Part shown: one piece after another, positions 9,493 to 16,590 of the stretch
Layout of the letters: every line of letters starts with the position of its first letter
Numbering within the stretch: position 1 is the first letter of the stretch
Origin: Microbacterium hydrocarbonoxydans
Lineage (GTDB): Bacteria > Actinomycetota > Actinomycetes > Actinomycetales > Microbacteriaceae
DNA: 64,000 nucleotides
NCBI RefSeq assembly: GCF_000956475.1
Contig: NZ_JYJB01000009.1
Span: 372,001-436,000, forward strand
Reading direction: 5' to 3'
Position numbers and translations under genes: made by a program
Notes under the pieces: generated by a model
The model's database searches: none
What the model was told of the DNA's origin: nothing
The model's input: only the letters and a program-made list of their open reading frames with translations

Positions 9493-10928
9493 CGCGCACC
9501 CTCGCATTCGGCGCACTTGCGAGCGTCGTCGGCTTCCTCGCGTTCGTCGAGTTCACCAGTGGCGTGCTGCAGGGCTACTACACGCCGATGCTGACGGACA
9601 TCGCGCGCCATCTCGGAATCCATGACGCCGACGTGAACTGGCTCGAGGGCGCGCAGCTCATGCTGTCGGCGCTCGTCGTCCCCGCATTCGCGAAGCTCGG
9701 CGACATGGTCGGCCACAAGCGGATGCTGCTGATCTCCACCGCACTGACGGCGGTGGCCGCCCTGGCGCTGCCGTTCACCGACTCTTTCGGCGTTTTTCTC
9801 GTCGCGTGGGCGCTGATGGGCTTCTACGTCGTGTGGCTGCCGTTGGAGATCGCCCTCATCTGGTCGCGATCACGGAAGCTGGAGGGGCGGTCGTCGATCA
9901 CTGCGAAAGCGGCGGGACTCCTCGTCGCGGCGCTCGAGGGGGGAGCGATCGTCGGCGCGCTCGTGGGCGGAGCGCTGGTCGACGTGCTGCCGCTGACGGT
10001 CGTGCTGCTGGTGCCCGCGATCCTCATCGTCGTCTGCTTCTTCGTCGTGCTCTTCGGAGTGAAGGAGTCGCCCGAGCCGGCCGGGGGAGTGTTCGACACG
10101 GTGGGCCTCGTGCTCGTCTCGATCGCCCTGCTCTGCTTCACGGGTGGCCTGGCGATGCTGCGGCTGGAGGGAGGGCTCGCGAATCCATGGGCGTGGGCGG
10201 TCGTCGTGCTGGGCGTCGTGCTCGTGATCCCGTTCATCCTGTGGGAGCTGCGCCACCCCGACCCGCTCATCGACGTGCGCATGTTCCGCTCGCCGGCGCT
10301 CGGGCCGGTGTTCCTCACGGCGGGTCTGTTCGGCGTCAGTGTGCTGGGCGCCCAGGCGCCGCTGTCGACCTTCGCGCGCACCGACCCCGCGGTGTACGGG
10401 TATGGGCTGGGCACGACGGGGTTCGCCACTTCGCTCATCATCGGGATCTACCTGATCGCGATGATCGGCGGCGCGCTGCTCTTTCCGATCATCGCGCGGG
10501 CACTGACCCCACGGCTGGCGCTGATGGCGGCCTCGGTACTCGTCGGGGTCGGGTTCCTGTTGTTCCTCCCCTTCCACGACGCCTACGCGCAGGTGATCAC
10601 GAACATGATCGTCGTCGGCGTGGGTTCAGGGGCGCTCGTCGCTGCGCTTCCGGCGGCTGCGGCATCCGCGGCGCCTGTGACGCAGACCGGCGTCGCCACC
10701 GGTCTCACCAATTCGGTGAAGACCGTCGGCGGGGCGGTGGCCTCCTGCGTGTTCGGCATCGCGCTGCTGCACGGGGTGAGTGGCGCAGCCGCCGGGGGCA
10801 CCGCAGGGTCGTTCGCGGGCTACGTCACCGTGTGGGTCGTCTGCGGCGTGACCGCGCTCGCCGCGGCTGCCCTGCTCGTGTTCGTGCCTAAGGAGGCGTT
10901 CACCGACCGGGTGGTCGCGGCGGTCTGA
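9489..10928 (+). CDS. MFS transporter (multidrug-type)
   Basis: 479 residues, about 14 predicted membrane helices, resembling the 14-TMS drug:proton antiporter branch. The intracellular loop-2 motif is clear (KLGDMVGHKRMLL, near residue 72). It starts in ATGA overlap with the M20 peptidase gene and so probably shares its operon. A peptidase next to a transporter suggests export or import of the peptidase's substrate or product, but this is inference. The strong hydrophobicity and lack of a signal peptide place it in the cytoplasmic membrane. Confidence 0.88.
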   Translation: MTRTLAFGALASVVGFLAFVEFTSGVLQGYYTPMLTDIARHLGIHDADVNWLEGAQLMLSALVVPAFAKLGDMVGHKRMLLISTALTAVAALALPFTDSFGVFLVAWALMGFYVVWLPLEIALIWSRSRKLEGRSSITAKAAGLLVAALEGGAIVGALVGGALVDVLPLTVVLLVPAILIVVCFFVVLFGVKESPEPAGGVFDTVGLVLVSIALLCFTGGLAMLRLEGGLANPWAWAVVVLGVVLVIPFILWELRHPDPLIDVRMFRSPALGPVFLTAGLFGVSVLGAQAPLSTFARTDPAVYGYGLGTTGFATSLIIGIYLIAMIGGALLFPIIARALTPRLALMAASVLVGVGFLLFLPFHDAYAQVITNMIVVGVGSGALVAALPAAAASAAPVTQTGVATGLTNSVKTVGGAVASCVFGIALLHGVSGAAAGGTAGSFAGYVTVWVVCGVTALAAAALLVFVPKEAFTDRVVAAV

Positions 10929-11321
10929 TCAGTCGCGCGGGTTGTGCATGAACTCGATGCGGATGCCGTTGTCGTCCTCGACGAACGAGGCGTAGTAGCG
11001 CTCGCTGAAGCGCGGATACTCCTTGGGGTCGCGTACCGCTGCCCACCCGGCCGCGATCGCGATGTCATGCAGCCGGTCGACCTCTTCTCGGGAGTCGACG
11101 GCGTACGCGAGGTGCTGCCAGCCGACCTTGCCGTGCCGATGCAGGCCCTCTTCGCGGGCAGGATACAGCAGCACCTCGGGCTCATCATCCTTGCGCCAGT
11201 AGGCGAGGTCTTCGGCGTCGTGCGCGCGGACATAGCCGAGCGCTTCGAAGACGGGGTTGAACTGAGCGGATGCCGCAGGCACCGACTCGACGCTGATGCC
11301 GATGTGATCGAAGGTCGCCAT
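10929..11321 (-). CDS. VOC family (glyoxalase-like) protein, copy 1
   Basis: 130-residue single-module VOC protein starting MATFDHIGISV. It contains the paired-beta-alpha-beta signature HVG-type segment KVGWQHLAYAVDS and ends SFVEDDNGIRIEFMHNP. Glu within the last motif and the His residues are probable metal ligands. It is clearly homologous along its length to the neighbouring copy 2 (RFSERYYASFVEDDNGIR is identical in both). Function is unknown; such proteins include glyoxalases, dioxygenases and antibiotic-binding proteins. It lies immediately after the converging MFS gene, with no spacer. Confidence 0.85.
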   Translation of the reverse strand: MATFDHIGISVESVPAASAQFNPVFEALGYVRAHDAEDLAYWRKDDEPEVLLYPAREEGLHRHGKVGWQHLAYAVDSREEVDRLHDIAIAAGWAAVRDPKEYPRFSERYYASFVEDDNGIRIEFMHNPRD

Positions 11322-11393
11322 GGGTCCATGGTGGCGCATGGCGCCGACATCCGGGAGAAAACCCGCACCGGCATCCGGTGGTCCGGGCTTTCC

Positions 11394-11798
11394 TCAAGAC
11401 TCCCGCGGCGGGTTGTACATGAACTCGAAGCGGATGCCGTTGTCGTCCTCGACGAATGAGGCGTAGTAGCGCTCGCTGAATCGCGGGAAGAGTTTCGGCT
11501 CGCGCACCACCGTCCACCCCGCATCGACGGCCACGGTGTGCAGCCGGTCGACCTCCTCGGGGGAGTCGATCGCGAACGCGAGATGCTGCCAGCCCACGCG
11601 GCCGTGCACATGCGGCTCGGCGTCGTCATCGAGAGGCGCGAAGATGATGATCTCGGTGTCGTCGCCGTGGTGCCACGAGATGCCGCCCTCGTCTTCGGTG
11701 CCGAACTCGTAACCCAGAGCCGTCAGCACGGGGTGGAACTGTGCACGCCCCTTCGCGAGATCGGCGACGGTGATGCCCAGATGATCGACGAGTGCCAT
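11394..11798 (-). CDS. VOC family (glyoxalase-like) protein, copy 2
   Basis: 134 residues, MALVDHLGITVADL to NPPRES. It has the same fold and length as copy 1, with near-identical C-terminal and central motifs (GRVGWQHLAFAIDSPEEVDR). The two genes are in tandem on the minus strand, 72 bases apart, a local duplication followed by divergence mainly in residues 30-60. The start is ATG 11798; the long open frame upstream to 12164 covers a repeat-containing spacer and is not coding. Because VOC proteins dimerise, the two copies could form a heterodimer; this is inference. Confidence 0.85.
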   Translation of the reverse strand: MALVDHLGITVADLAKGRAQFHPVLTALGYEFGTEDEGGISWHHGDDTEIIIFAPLDDDAEPHVHGRVGWQHLAFAIDSPEEVDRLHTVAVDAGWTVVREPKLFPRFSERYYASFVEDDNGIRFEFMYNPPRES

Positions 11799-11840
11799 GG
11801 GTCCAGTCTTGCGGATGCTGCGGGAGAGGCAAGAACCTTC

Positions 11841-11920
11841 GCCGAGTGCACGGGGAGTTGCCGAGTGCACGGGATCCGCCCGTCGACCGGTCGCGCGCTC
11901 GACAGGACGCCGTGCACTCG
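11841..11920. repeat. direct and inverted repeats of an 11-13-base GTGCAC-centred word
   Basis: GCCGAGTGCACGG occurs at 11841-11853 and 11860-11872, and the complement CCGTGCACTCG at 11910-11920. The second direct copy and the inverted copy can form an 11-bp stem. The block lies between the SIP stop and the downstream VOC gene, both on the minus strand, so it may end or trim the SIP transcript. It has the look of a small dispersed intergenic repeat. Confidence 0.6.
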
Positions 11921-11938
11921 CCGCGCCGCGGAACGACG

Positions 11939-12688
11939 TCAGTGCGGGGCGTGGTACTCGGCCTCGCCCCGCTTCCAGTACCCCTTCACGACGGCCCGCG
12001 AGGTGTCGACGCCCCAGCGGGCCAACAGGGCACGGCCGGGCTTGACGACCGACTGCTCGGCGGCGATGAAGACGAACGGATCGGCTCCGGCATCCGCTTC
12101 GCCGAGGGCATCGAGGAACGCGATCAGGGCCGAACCCGCAGGTGCCTCGCCGCGATGCAGCCATTCGACCTCGACAGGGGCCTGGACATCGACCTCGTGG
12201 TCGGCGTCGACGGTCTCGATCACGATGCGAGCGGGAGAGCCGGCCGGAATCAGAGTGGCGAAGCGTCGGATCGCGGGAATCGCGGTCTCATCTCCCGCGA
12301 GCAACCAGGACCCGGGCGCTCCGACGAGCACGGCCGAGCCCCGAGGCCCGCCGATGCCGATCGATGAGCCCACGGGAGCGTTCGCCGCCCAGCGCGCCGC
12401 GACCCCCTCATCGCCGTGCACCGCGAACTCGACGTCGAGCCAGTCGTCGCCCCAGGCGAGTGGCGTGTACTCGCGGCTCGGCGAGGCGCGCAGCTCCTCG
12501 ACGGTCTCGGCGGGGCCGCTCGGAAAGAACAGCCGCATGTGGTCGTCAGACCCCAGCGAGGCGAAGCCCGCCAGCTCGCTTCCGCTCAGACGCACACGGA
12601 CGAAATCGGGAGTCAGCCAGTCGCGTGACGCGAGGGCGGCCGTGCGGAAGCGCAGCTCAAGGCCGCGACGCTCAAGGGAGAAGCTCAT
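11939..12688 (-). CDS. siderophore-interacting flavoprotein (SIP/ViuB family)
   Basis: 249-residue oxidoreductase that would release iron by reducing ferric siderophores with NAD(P)H through FAD. The FAD-binding motif REYTPL is near residue 73, the flavin phosphate segment GPRG near 113, the nucleotide-binding domain starts at LLAGDETAIPAI (~129), and the C-terminal segment GYWKRGEAEYH is characteristic of the family. No siderophore biosynthesis or uptake genes adjoin it here, so it is a stand-alone member. ATG 12688 gives MSFSLERRG. It is followed on the minus strand by a repeat block and two VOC genes. Confidence 0.92.
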   Translation of the reverse strand: MSFSLERRGLELRFRTAALASRDWLTPDFVRVRLSGSELAGFASLGSDDHMRLFFPSGPAETVEELRASPSREYTPLAWGDDWLDVEFAVHGDEGVAARWAANAPVGSSIGIGGPRGSAVLVGAPGSWLLAGDETAIPAIRRFATLIPAGSPARIVIETVDADHEVDVQAPVEVEWLHRGEAPAGSALIAFLDALGEADAGADPFVFIAAEQSVVKPGRALLARWGVDTSRAVVKGYWKRGEAEYHAPH

Positions 12689-12722
12689 GAGGCGAGATTA
12701 TCCCGAGCCTCCATGGGGTGGC

Positions 12723-12929
12723 TCAGAGCTCGACGCCGTTGTCCTCGTCGTTCACGCCCTCGTGGTGTCCGCGGCGCGACTCGAAGCCGAGGAACCAGCC
12801 GAACCACACGATCACGGCGAGCAGGATGCCGAGCCACACGTTCTCGAAGATCAGCCCGATGACGACGCCGAGCACGAGGAGTCCGGCGGATACGGCGACG
12901 CGGATTCCTGTGCGGGGAGCGGAGTTCAT
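12723..12929 (-). CDS. small two-helix membrane protein of unknown function
   Basis: 68 residues: a short basic N-terminus, two hydrophobic stretches (about 12-28 and 32-48) and an acidic C-terminal tail ending NDEDNGVEL. I do not recognise a named family. Similar small integral membrane proteins are common in Microbacteriaceae. It lies 34 bases upstream of the SIP gene and 17 bases downstream of the glycosylase stop, all on the minus strand, so the three may be co-transcribed. Confidence 0.65.
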   Translation of the reverse strand: MNSAPRTGIRVAVSAGLLVLGVVIGLIFENVWLGILLAVIVWFGWFLGFESRRGHHEGVNDEDNGVEL

Positions 12930-12946
12930 GCGTCCAGCCTAGAGTC

Positions 12947-13915
12947 TCATCGGCTGCGGTGATCCTCCGGCGCGAGGCGGGGCCCACGGCGAGGCTCGCG
13001 CACGCCGCTCGCGAAGATCAGCCGGATCACGCGCTGGCGGTGTCCCGTCCACGGCGCGAGAAGCTCGAGCATGCCATCGTCGTCGGTGCGTTTGCCCGTG
13101 AGGGCGTAGCCGACCTCGTGGGCGAGATGGTAATCCCCGACGCTCACGGCGTCAGGGTCGCCGAGTGCGCGGATCCGCGTCTCAGCCGAGGTCCACGGCC
13201 CGACGCCCGGAAGGCTCGTCAGAACACGATCTCGGGCCGCGCCGTCTGCGGCGCTGCGCACGGCGCGCTCGATGCTGTCGCCGCGCTCCGCAACGCGTGC
13301 GATCGTCTTCGACTGCGGCGGCTCGACTCCCGCCCGATGCCACGCCCATGAGGGGATGCTCCGCCACACCGACGAGGGAGGGACTGCGGACATCGGCCGC
13401 GGGGTGGGGCCGGGGGCGCGCTCTCCGAACCGCGAGACCAGATGCCGCCAGGCGCCGAAGGCCTGAAGGCCGGTGACCTTCTGTTCGATGATCGCGCACG
13501 CGAGCGCGTCGAAGACCTGTCCGGTCCTGGCGAGGCGCAGGGCCGGATTGCGGCGCGCGGAGTCTGCGATCAGCGGATGCAGCGACGCGTCGAATCCGGC
13601 ATCGTCGTCGCTCGCACCGCACAGGTCGGGGACGGTGTCGAGCGCGTGGCCTGCGCCTGCGCCCCATGCGGTCGCCCTGATCCCGCCATCACCGACATCG
13701 CGGAGCGCCAGGGTCGCCGCGCCCTGCGGCGTGCGCACGGCCCGCCAGATCACCGGGCCGTCGATCACGGTCGTGGGATCGTTGGGCCCGCGGCGCAGCA
13801 TGCCGACCGTGCGCAGCAGGTCGACAGGTCTCGCAGGACGATAGACGGTCTCGAGGGGAGCGGCGGATGCCGCAGCATCCGATTCCGCACCAGCCGTCAA
13901 CGTCATGCGCAACAC
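12947..13915 (-). CDS. HhH-GPD DNA glycosylase (AlkA-like)
   Basis: 322 residues resembling 3-methyladenine DNA glycosylase II and related proteins. The helix-hairpin-helix core is LPGVGPWTSAETRIRALGD (~235-255), followed by the GPD loop with catalytic Asp in VSVGDYHLAHEVG. An N-terminal variable domain of ~110 residues matches the AlkA layout. It would excise alkylated bases and leave an abasic site. The second internal Met (MTLTAG, residue 4) could be the true start. It adjoins no other repair gene, but ogt lies in the same 10 kb. Confidence 0.86.
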   Translation of the reverse strand: MLRMTLTAGAESDAAASAAPLETVYRPARPVDLLRTVGMLRRGPNDPTTVIDGPVIWRAVRTPQGAATLALRDVGDGGIRATAWGAGAGHALDTVPDLCGASDDDAGFDASLHPLIADSARRNPALRLARTGQVFDALACAIIEQKVTGLQAFGAWRHLVSRFGERAPGPTPRPMSAVPPSSVWRSIPSWAWHRAGVEPPQSKTIARVAERGDSIERAVRSAADGAARDRVLTSLPGVGPWTSAETRIRALGDPDAVSVGDYHLAHEVGYALTGKRTDDDGMLELLAPWTGHRQRVIRLIFASGVREPRRGPRLAPEDHRSR

Positions 13916-13975
13916 CCTACGCGCGGCAGCTGACAGCGAATCTGTTCGAGCCTGCGCGCCCTGCGGGTGGGCGGA

Positions 13976-14671
13976 TCAGAAGCGGTCGGGCGACGGGGTG
14001 CCGTGGCCGTAGCGGATGACGACATCGGCGTGCCGGTCGAAGCGGTAGCCGATGCCGCGCACGGTGCGCACGATGTCCTCGTAGCGACCGAGCTTGGCGC
14101 GCAGGCGCCGCACGTGCACGTCGATCGTGCGTTCGCCCGGGGTCTCGTCGTCCTGGGCCTGCCACAGTGCCGACACGAGCTCGCTGCGCTCGATCGTGCG
14201 GCCCTCGCGAAGGACGAGGTACTGCAGCAGCTCGAACTCCTTGTACGTGAACGCGGCGGACTCGCCGTCGATCAGGACGCGCTTGCGGGAGATGTCGACG
14301 ACGACGCCGCCCTCCTCGTCGGTGGTCTCCTCCTCGGCGGCGGCCTTGGTGCGGGCGATCGCCCCCGGCTCCTGCAGGGCGAGGCGGACGACGTCGAGGT
14401 CGCGGCCGCCGGAGCCGTGCGGTGCGAGGGCGACGGTCGCGTGCGTCTCGGCACCCGGTGCGAGCTCGGCGAGCGTGCGGCGGAGGGCGTCGACGAGAAG
14501 AGGGAGGCTCACTCCGGCCTCGGCTGCCTTGATCTCGTCGAGGCCGACGTAGAGGGCGAAGCCGCGCGGAGAGCGGACGGCGGGAAGATCGGCGGCCAGC
14601 GGTGCGGCGGCGGAGGCGGCCTGGCGGGCGGTGGTGGCAGCGGGACGCTCGAGAAGGGCGGTGTTCGACAT
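13976..14671 (-). CDS. winged-helix transcriptional regulator (OmpR/PhoB DNA-binding type, no receiver)
   Basis: 231 residues. The C-terminal half (about 122-215) is a clear OmpR-type winged helix: TYKEFELLQYLVLREG (142-157), recognition region RTIDVHVRRLRAKLG (181-195) and wing VRTVRGIGYRF (201-211). The first ~120 residues are Ala-rich with a conserved-looking patch FALYVGLDEIKAAEAGVSLP, and carry no phosphoacceptor receiver domain. It therefore cannot be a standard response regulator; the signal is unknown. ATG 14671 (MSNTALL) is used. A promoter and a Cys-rich mini-ORF lie 150 bases upstream on the same strand, suggesting leader-based control. Confidence 0.85.
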   Translation of the reverse strand: MSNTALLERPAATTARQAASAAAPLAADLPAVRSPRGFALYVGLDEIKAAEAGVSLPLLVDALRRTLAELAPGAETHATVALAPHGSGGRDLDVVRLALQEPGAIARTKAAAEEETTDEEGGVVVDISRKRVLIDGESAAFTYKEFELLQYLVLREGRTIERSELVSALWQAQDDETPGERTIDVHVRRLRAKLGRYEDIVRTVRGIGYRFDRHADVVIRYGHGTPSPDRF

Positions 14672-14821
14672 GATGATGAGTCCTCGGGGACGTGAGCCGA
14701 TGCGGCTCTGATGCGTTGCATGAATGACCGGGCGGAGCCGGGAGATCGAGCAAGGGTGGATGCTCGGAGACACTGCCCCCGCAGATCGCGAGGGGTCAGG
14801 TCAGGCGGGGTGGCTGTTCGT

Positions 14822-14923
14822 TCAGCGACACATTCGGCAACACATGCCAACGCGACCGGGCATCATCATCCCGGCAGTCCCGTTCGCCTCCTGGGCGGAC
14901 AAAGGGCGTGCGTTGGTGGTCAT
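14822..14923 (-). CDS. putative leaderless Cys-rich leader peptide (mini-ORF)
   Basis: A 33-codon ORF whose product ends GMCCRMCR, with three Cys in the last six residues. Its ATG begins exactly 7 bases after the -10 box CATAAT, so the mRNA probably starts at the A of the ATG (leaderless). Leaderless, Cys-rich short ORFs that act as cysteine-responsive attenuators are known in mycobacteria and other actinobacteria; this fits that pattern in form. The stop is 150 bases before the winged-helix regulator gene. No sulfur gene is adjacent, which weakens the parallel. Confidence 0.5.
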   Translation of the reverse strand: MTTNARPLSAQEANGTAGMMMPGRVGMCCRMCR

Positions 14924-14929
14924 GGGGGG

Positions 14930-14959
14930 ATTATGTCTGAAGAAGTCACCGCGTGTCAA
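14930..14959 (-). promoter_or_regulatory. consensus vegetative promoter
   Basis: On the minus strand: a perfect -35 TTGACA (14959-14954), an 18-base spacer, and -10 CATAAT (14935-14930), then six C residues and the ATG of the mini-ORF. It is the best sigma-A-like promoter I noticed in the window. Confidence 0.72.
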
Positions 14960-14999
14960 AACGACCCCCTCGGCATCCGGCAGGCGTAACGTTGCCGGA

Positions 15000-15308
15000 A
15001 TGACCACGGAGAGTGCGATAAAGGGCTTCGTCTTCAGTGACGAGAAGGATGCGTCCCGCTACACGCTGATGCACGACGGGGACCTCGTGAGCGTGCTCGA
15101 CTATCGCGACGACGGTCGCACGGTCGCGCTCACCAGGGCCTTCACCGTCCCGACTTTCCGCGGCAGGGGCTACGCCGCCGAGGTCGTCGCACGTGCCGTC
15201 GCCGCCCTCGAGGAGCGGGGTGATCGACGGGTCCTCCCGGTCTGCTGGTACGTGGCCGACTGGTTCGCCGAGCATCCGGAACACGCCTCACTTCTGCGTA
15301 CACGATGA
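15000..15308 (+). CDS. small GNAT-like acetyltransferase
   Basis: 102 residues resembling the compact YidJ/NATD1 branch of GNAT proteins. The acyl-CoA binding stretch is FTVPTFRGRGYAAEVVARAV (V/I-x-x-x-x-RGxG-x-A pattern) and the C-terminus CWYVADWFAEHPEH is typical of this branch. It lacks the N-terminal strands of full-size GNATs, as do its relatives. Substrate unknown. ATG 15000 is chosen because it precedes the conserved start region; the upstream open frame runs through the regulatory spacer. Confidence 0.8.
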   Translation: MTTESAIKGFVFSDEKDASRYTLMHDGDLVSVLDYRDDGRTVALTRAFTVPTFRGRGYAAEVVARAVAALEERGDRRVLPVCWYVADWFAEHPEHASLLRTR

Positions 15309-15420
15309 TCTGAGCTCTGTGACGCATTGTTACGGCGCCGGCTCGGGTTCCGAGGTCGGGCTGGGCCGTGGGGCGGCACGCCTCAGGGGCAATGTCCGAG
15401 GCCGTCCGTAGCGTGTGAGT

Positions 15421-16590
15421 ATGCGAATCCTGCACACCTCCGACTGGCACATCGGCCGCACCTTCCATGGCAGCTCGACCATGGATGCTCTGGCCGAGGT
15501 GCTGAGCGCGCTCACGGCGCAGGTGCGCGAGAGCGCGGTCGACGTGGTGATCATCGCGGGCGACGTCTTCGACTCCGCGACGCCGGCCGGCCCGGCGTAC
15601 ACGCTTCTCAGCGACACGCTTCTGGCCCTGGCCGAGTCCGGGGCGAAGGTCATCGTGACCAGCGGCAACCACGATTCCGCCGCACGGCTCGGGTTCCAGG
15701 CGCGACTGCTGCGCGACGGCATCCACGTTCTCACCGATCCGCTCGCGATCGGCACCCCGGTGACGGTGGCGGATGCCGACGGCCCGGTGCACTTCTTCGG
15801 CATCCCGTATCTCGAGCCCGCCATCGTGCGGCAGCACTTCCCGTCCGCAGGGGCCGATGGCGCCGAGCTGCGCACGCAGGCCCAGACCATGGCCCACGCG
15901 ATGGACCTGGTGCGGGCAGGCATGTCCGCGCACGAGGGGCGGTCGGTCGCGATCGCGCACTGCTTCGCCGCAGGTGTCGACGCGACGATCGGGCTCGAGC
16001 GCGAGGTCCGTCAGGGCGGGCTCGACATGGTGCCGCTCGAGGTCTTCGACGGACCCGACTATGTCGCGCTCGGCCACATCCACGGCCGCCAGCAGCTCAG
16101 CGATCGGGTGCGCTATGCCGGGGCGCCGCTGCACTACAGCTTCGGCGAGCAGGACAAGCCGCGCGGGTCCTGGCTGATCGATCTCGATGCCGCAGGTCTC
16201 GCGAGCGTCGAGTGGCTCGCTTTGCCGGTGCCCCGCCGGCTTGTGACTCTGACGGGAACCCTTGAGGAGATCCTGTCCGCCGAGAACATCGAGGCGCACG
16301 CCGAGCACTGGGTGTGCGCGGTCTACACCGACGCACTGCCGCAGACCGAGCCGATGCGCCGCCTGCGCGAGAGCTACGCGTACTGCGCCATGGTGCAGCA
16401 CCAGCCGACCGCCACCGAGGCCCCGTCGACGCGCACCTATTCGGATCGGCTGCGCACCGCCCTCACCGACACCGAGCGCATCGAGGCCTTCCTCGAGCAC
16501 GTGCGAGCAGGTCAGGGTGCGAGTGAGGGCGAGCGCGAGCTCATCCGTGAGGTGCTCGACGACCGGGTGCGGTCCGAGGCCCTCGTCTGA
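15421..16590 (+). CDS. sbcD: exonuclease SbcD
   Basis: Mre11-type nuclease subunit of the SbcCD complex, which opens hairpins and trims blocked DNA ends with Mn2+. Phosphoesterase motifs are in order: RILHTSDWHIGR (motif I), IIAGDVFDSATP (II), VTSGNHDSAARLGF (III), then IAHCF and the ALGHIHGRQQ metal site. 390 residues fits the family, including a C-terminal capping domain. ATG 15421 gives the canonical MRILHTSDWH start; GTG 15415 would add two residues. The stop overlaps the sbcC start by one base. Confidence 0.95.
   Translation: MRILHTSDWHIGRTFHGSSTMDALAEVLSALTAQVRESAVDVVIIAGDVFDSATPAGPAYTLLSDTLLALAESGAKVIVTSGNHDSAARLGFQARLLRDGIHVLTDPLAIGTPVTVADADGPVHFFGIPYLEPAIVRQHFPSAGADGAELRTQAQTMAHAMDLVRAGMSAHEGRSVAIAHCFAAGVDATIGLEREVRQGGLDMVPLEVFDGPDYVALGHIHGRQQLSDRVRYAGAPLHYSFGEQDKPRGSWLIDLDAAGLASVEWLALPVPRRLVTLTGTLEEILSAENIEAHAEHWVCAVYTDALPQTEPMRRLRESYAYCAMVQHQPTATEAPSTRTYSDRLRTALTDTERIEAFLEHVRAGQGASEGERELIREVLDDRVRSEALV

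Larger units (their letters stand above)
14672..14999. other. 328-base divergent region holding a leader peptide and promoter
   Basis: Spacer between the winged-helix regulator (minus) and a GNAT gene (plus). On the minus strand it holds a consensus promoter (14930-14959) and a 33-codon mini-ORF (14822-14923). Between mini-ORF and regulator are two small stems: CGAGCA/TGCTCG, and GAGCCG (14694-14699) with CGGCTC (14703-14708) about 23 bases before the regulator ATG. I see no convincing promoter for the plus-strand GNAT gene. Confidence 0.55.

Noticed and set aside
14930-14959. Promoter for the GNAT gene at 15000
   Set aside because: The boxes are on the minus strand and point away from that gene, toward the mini-ORF and regulator.
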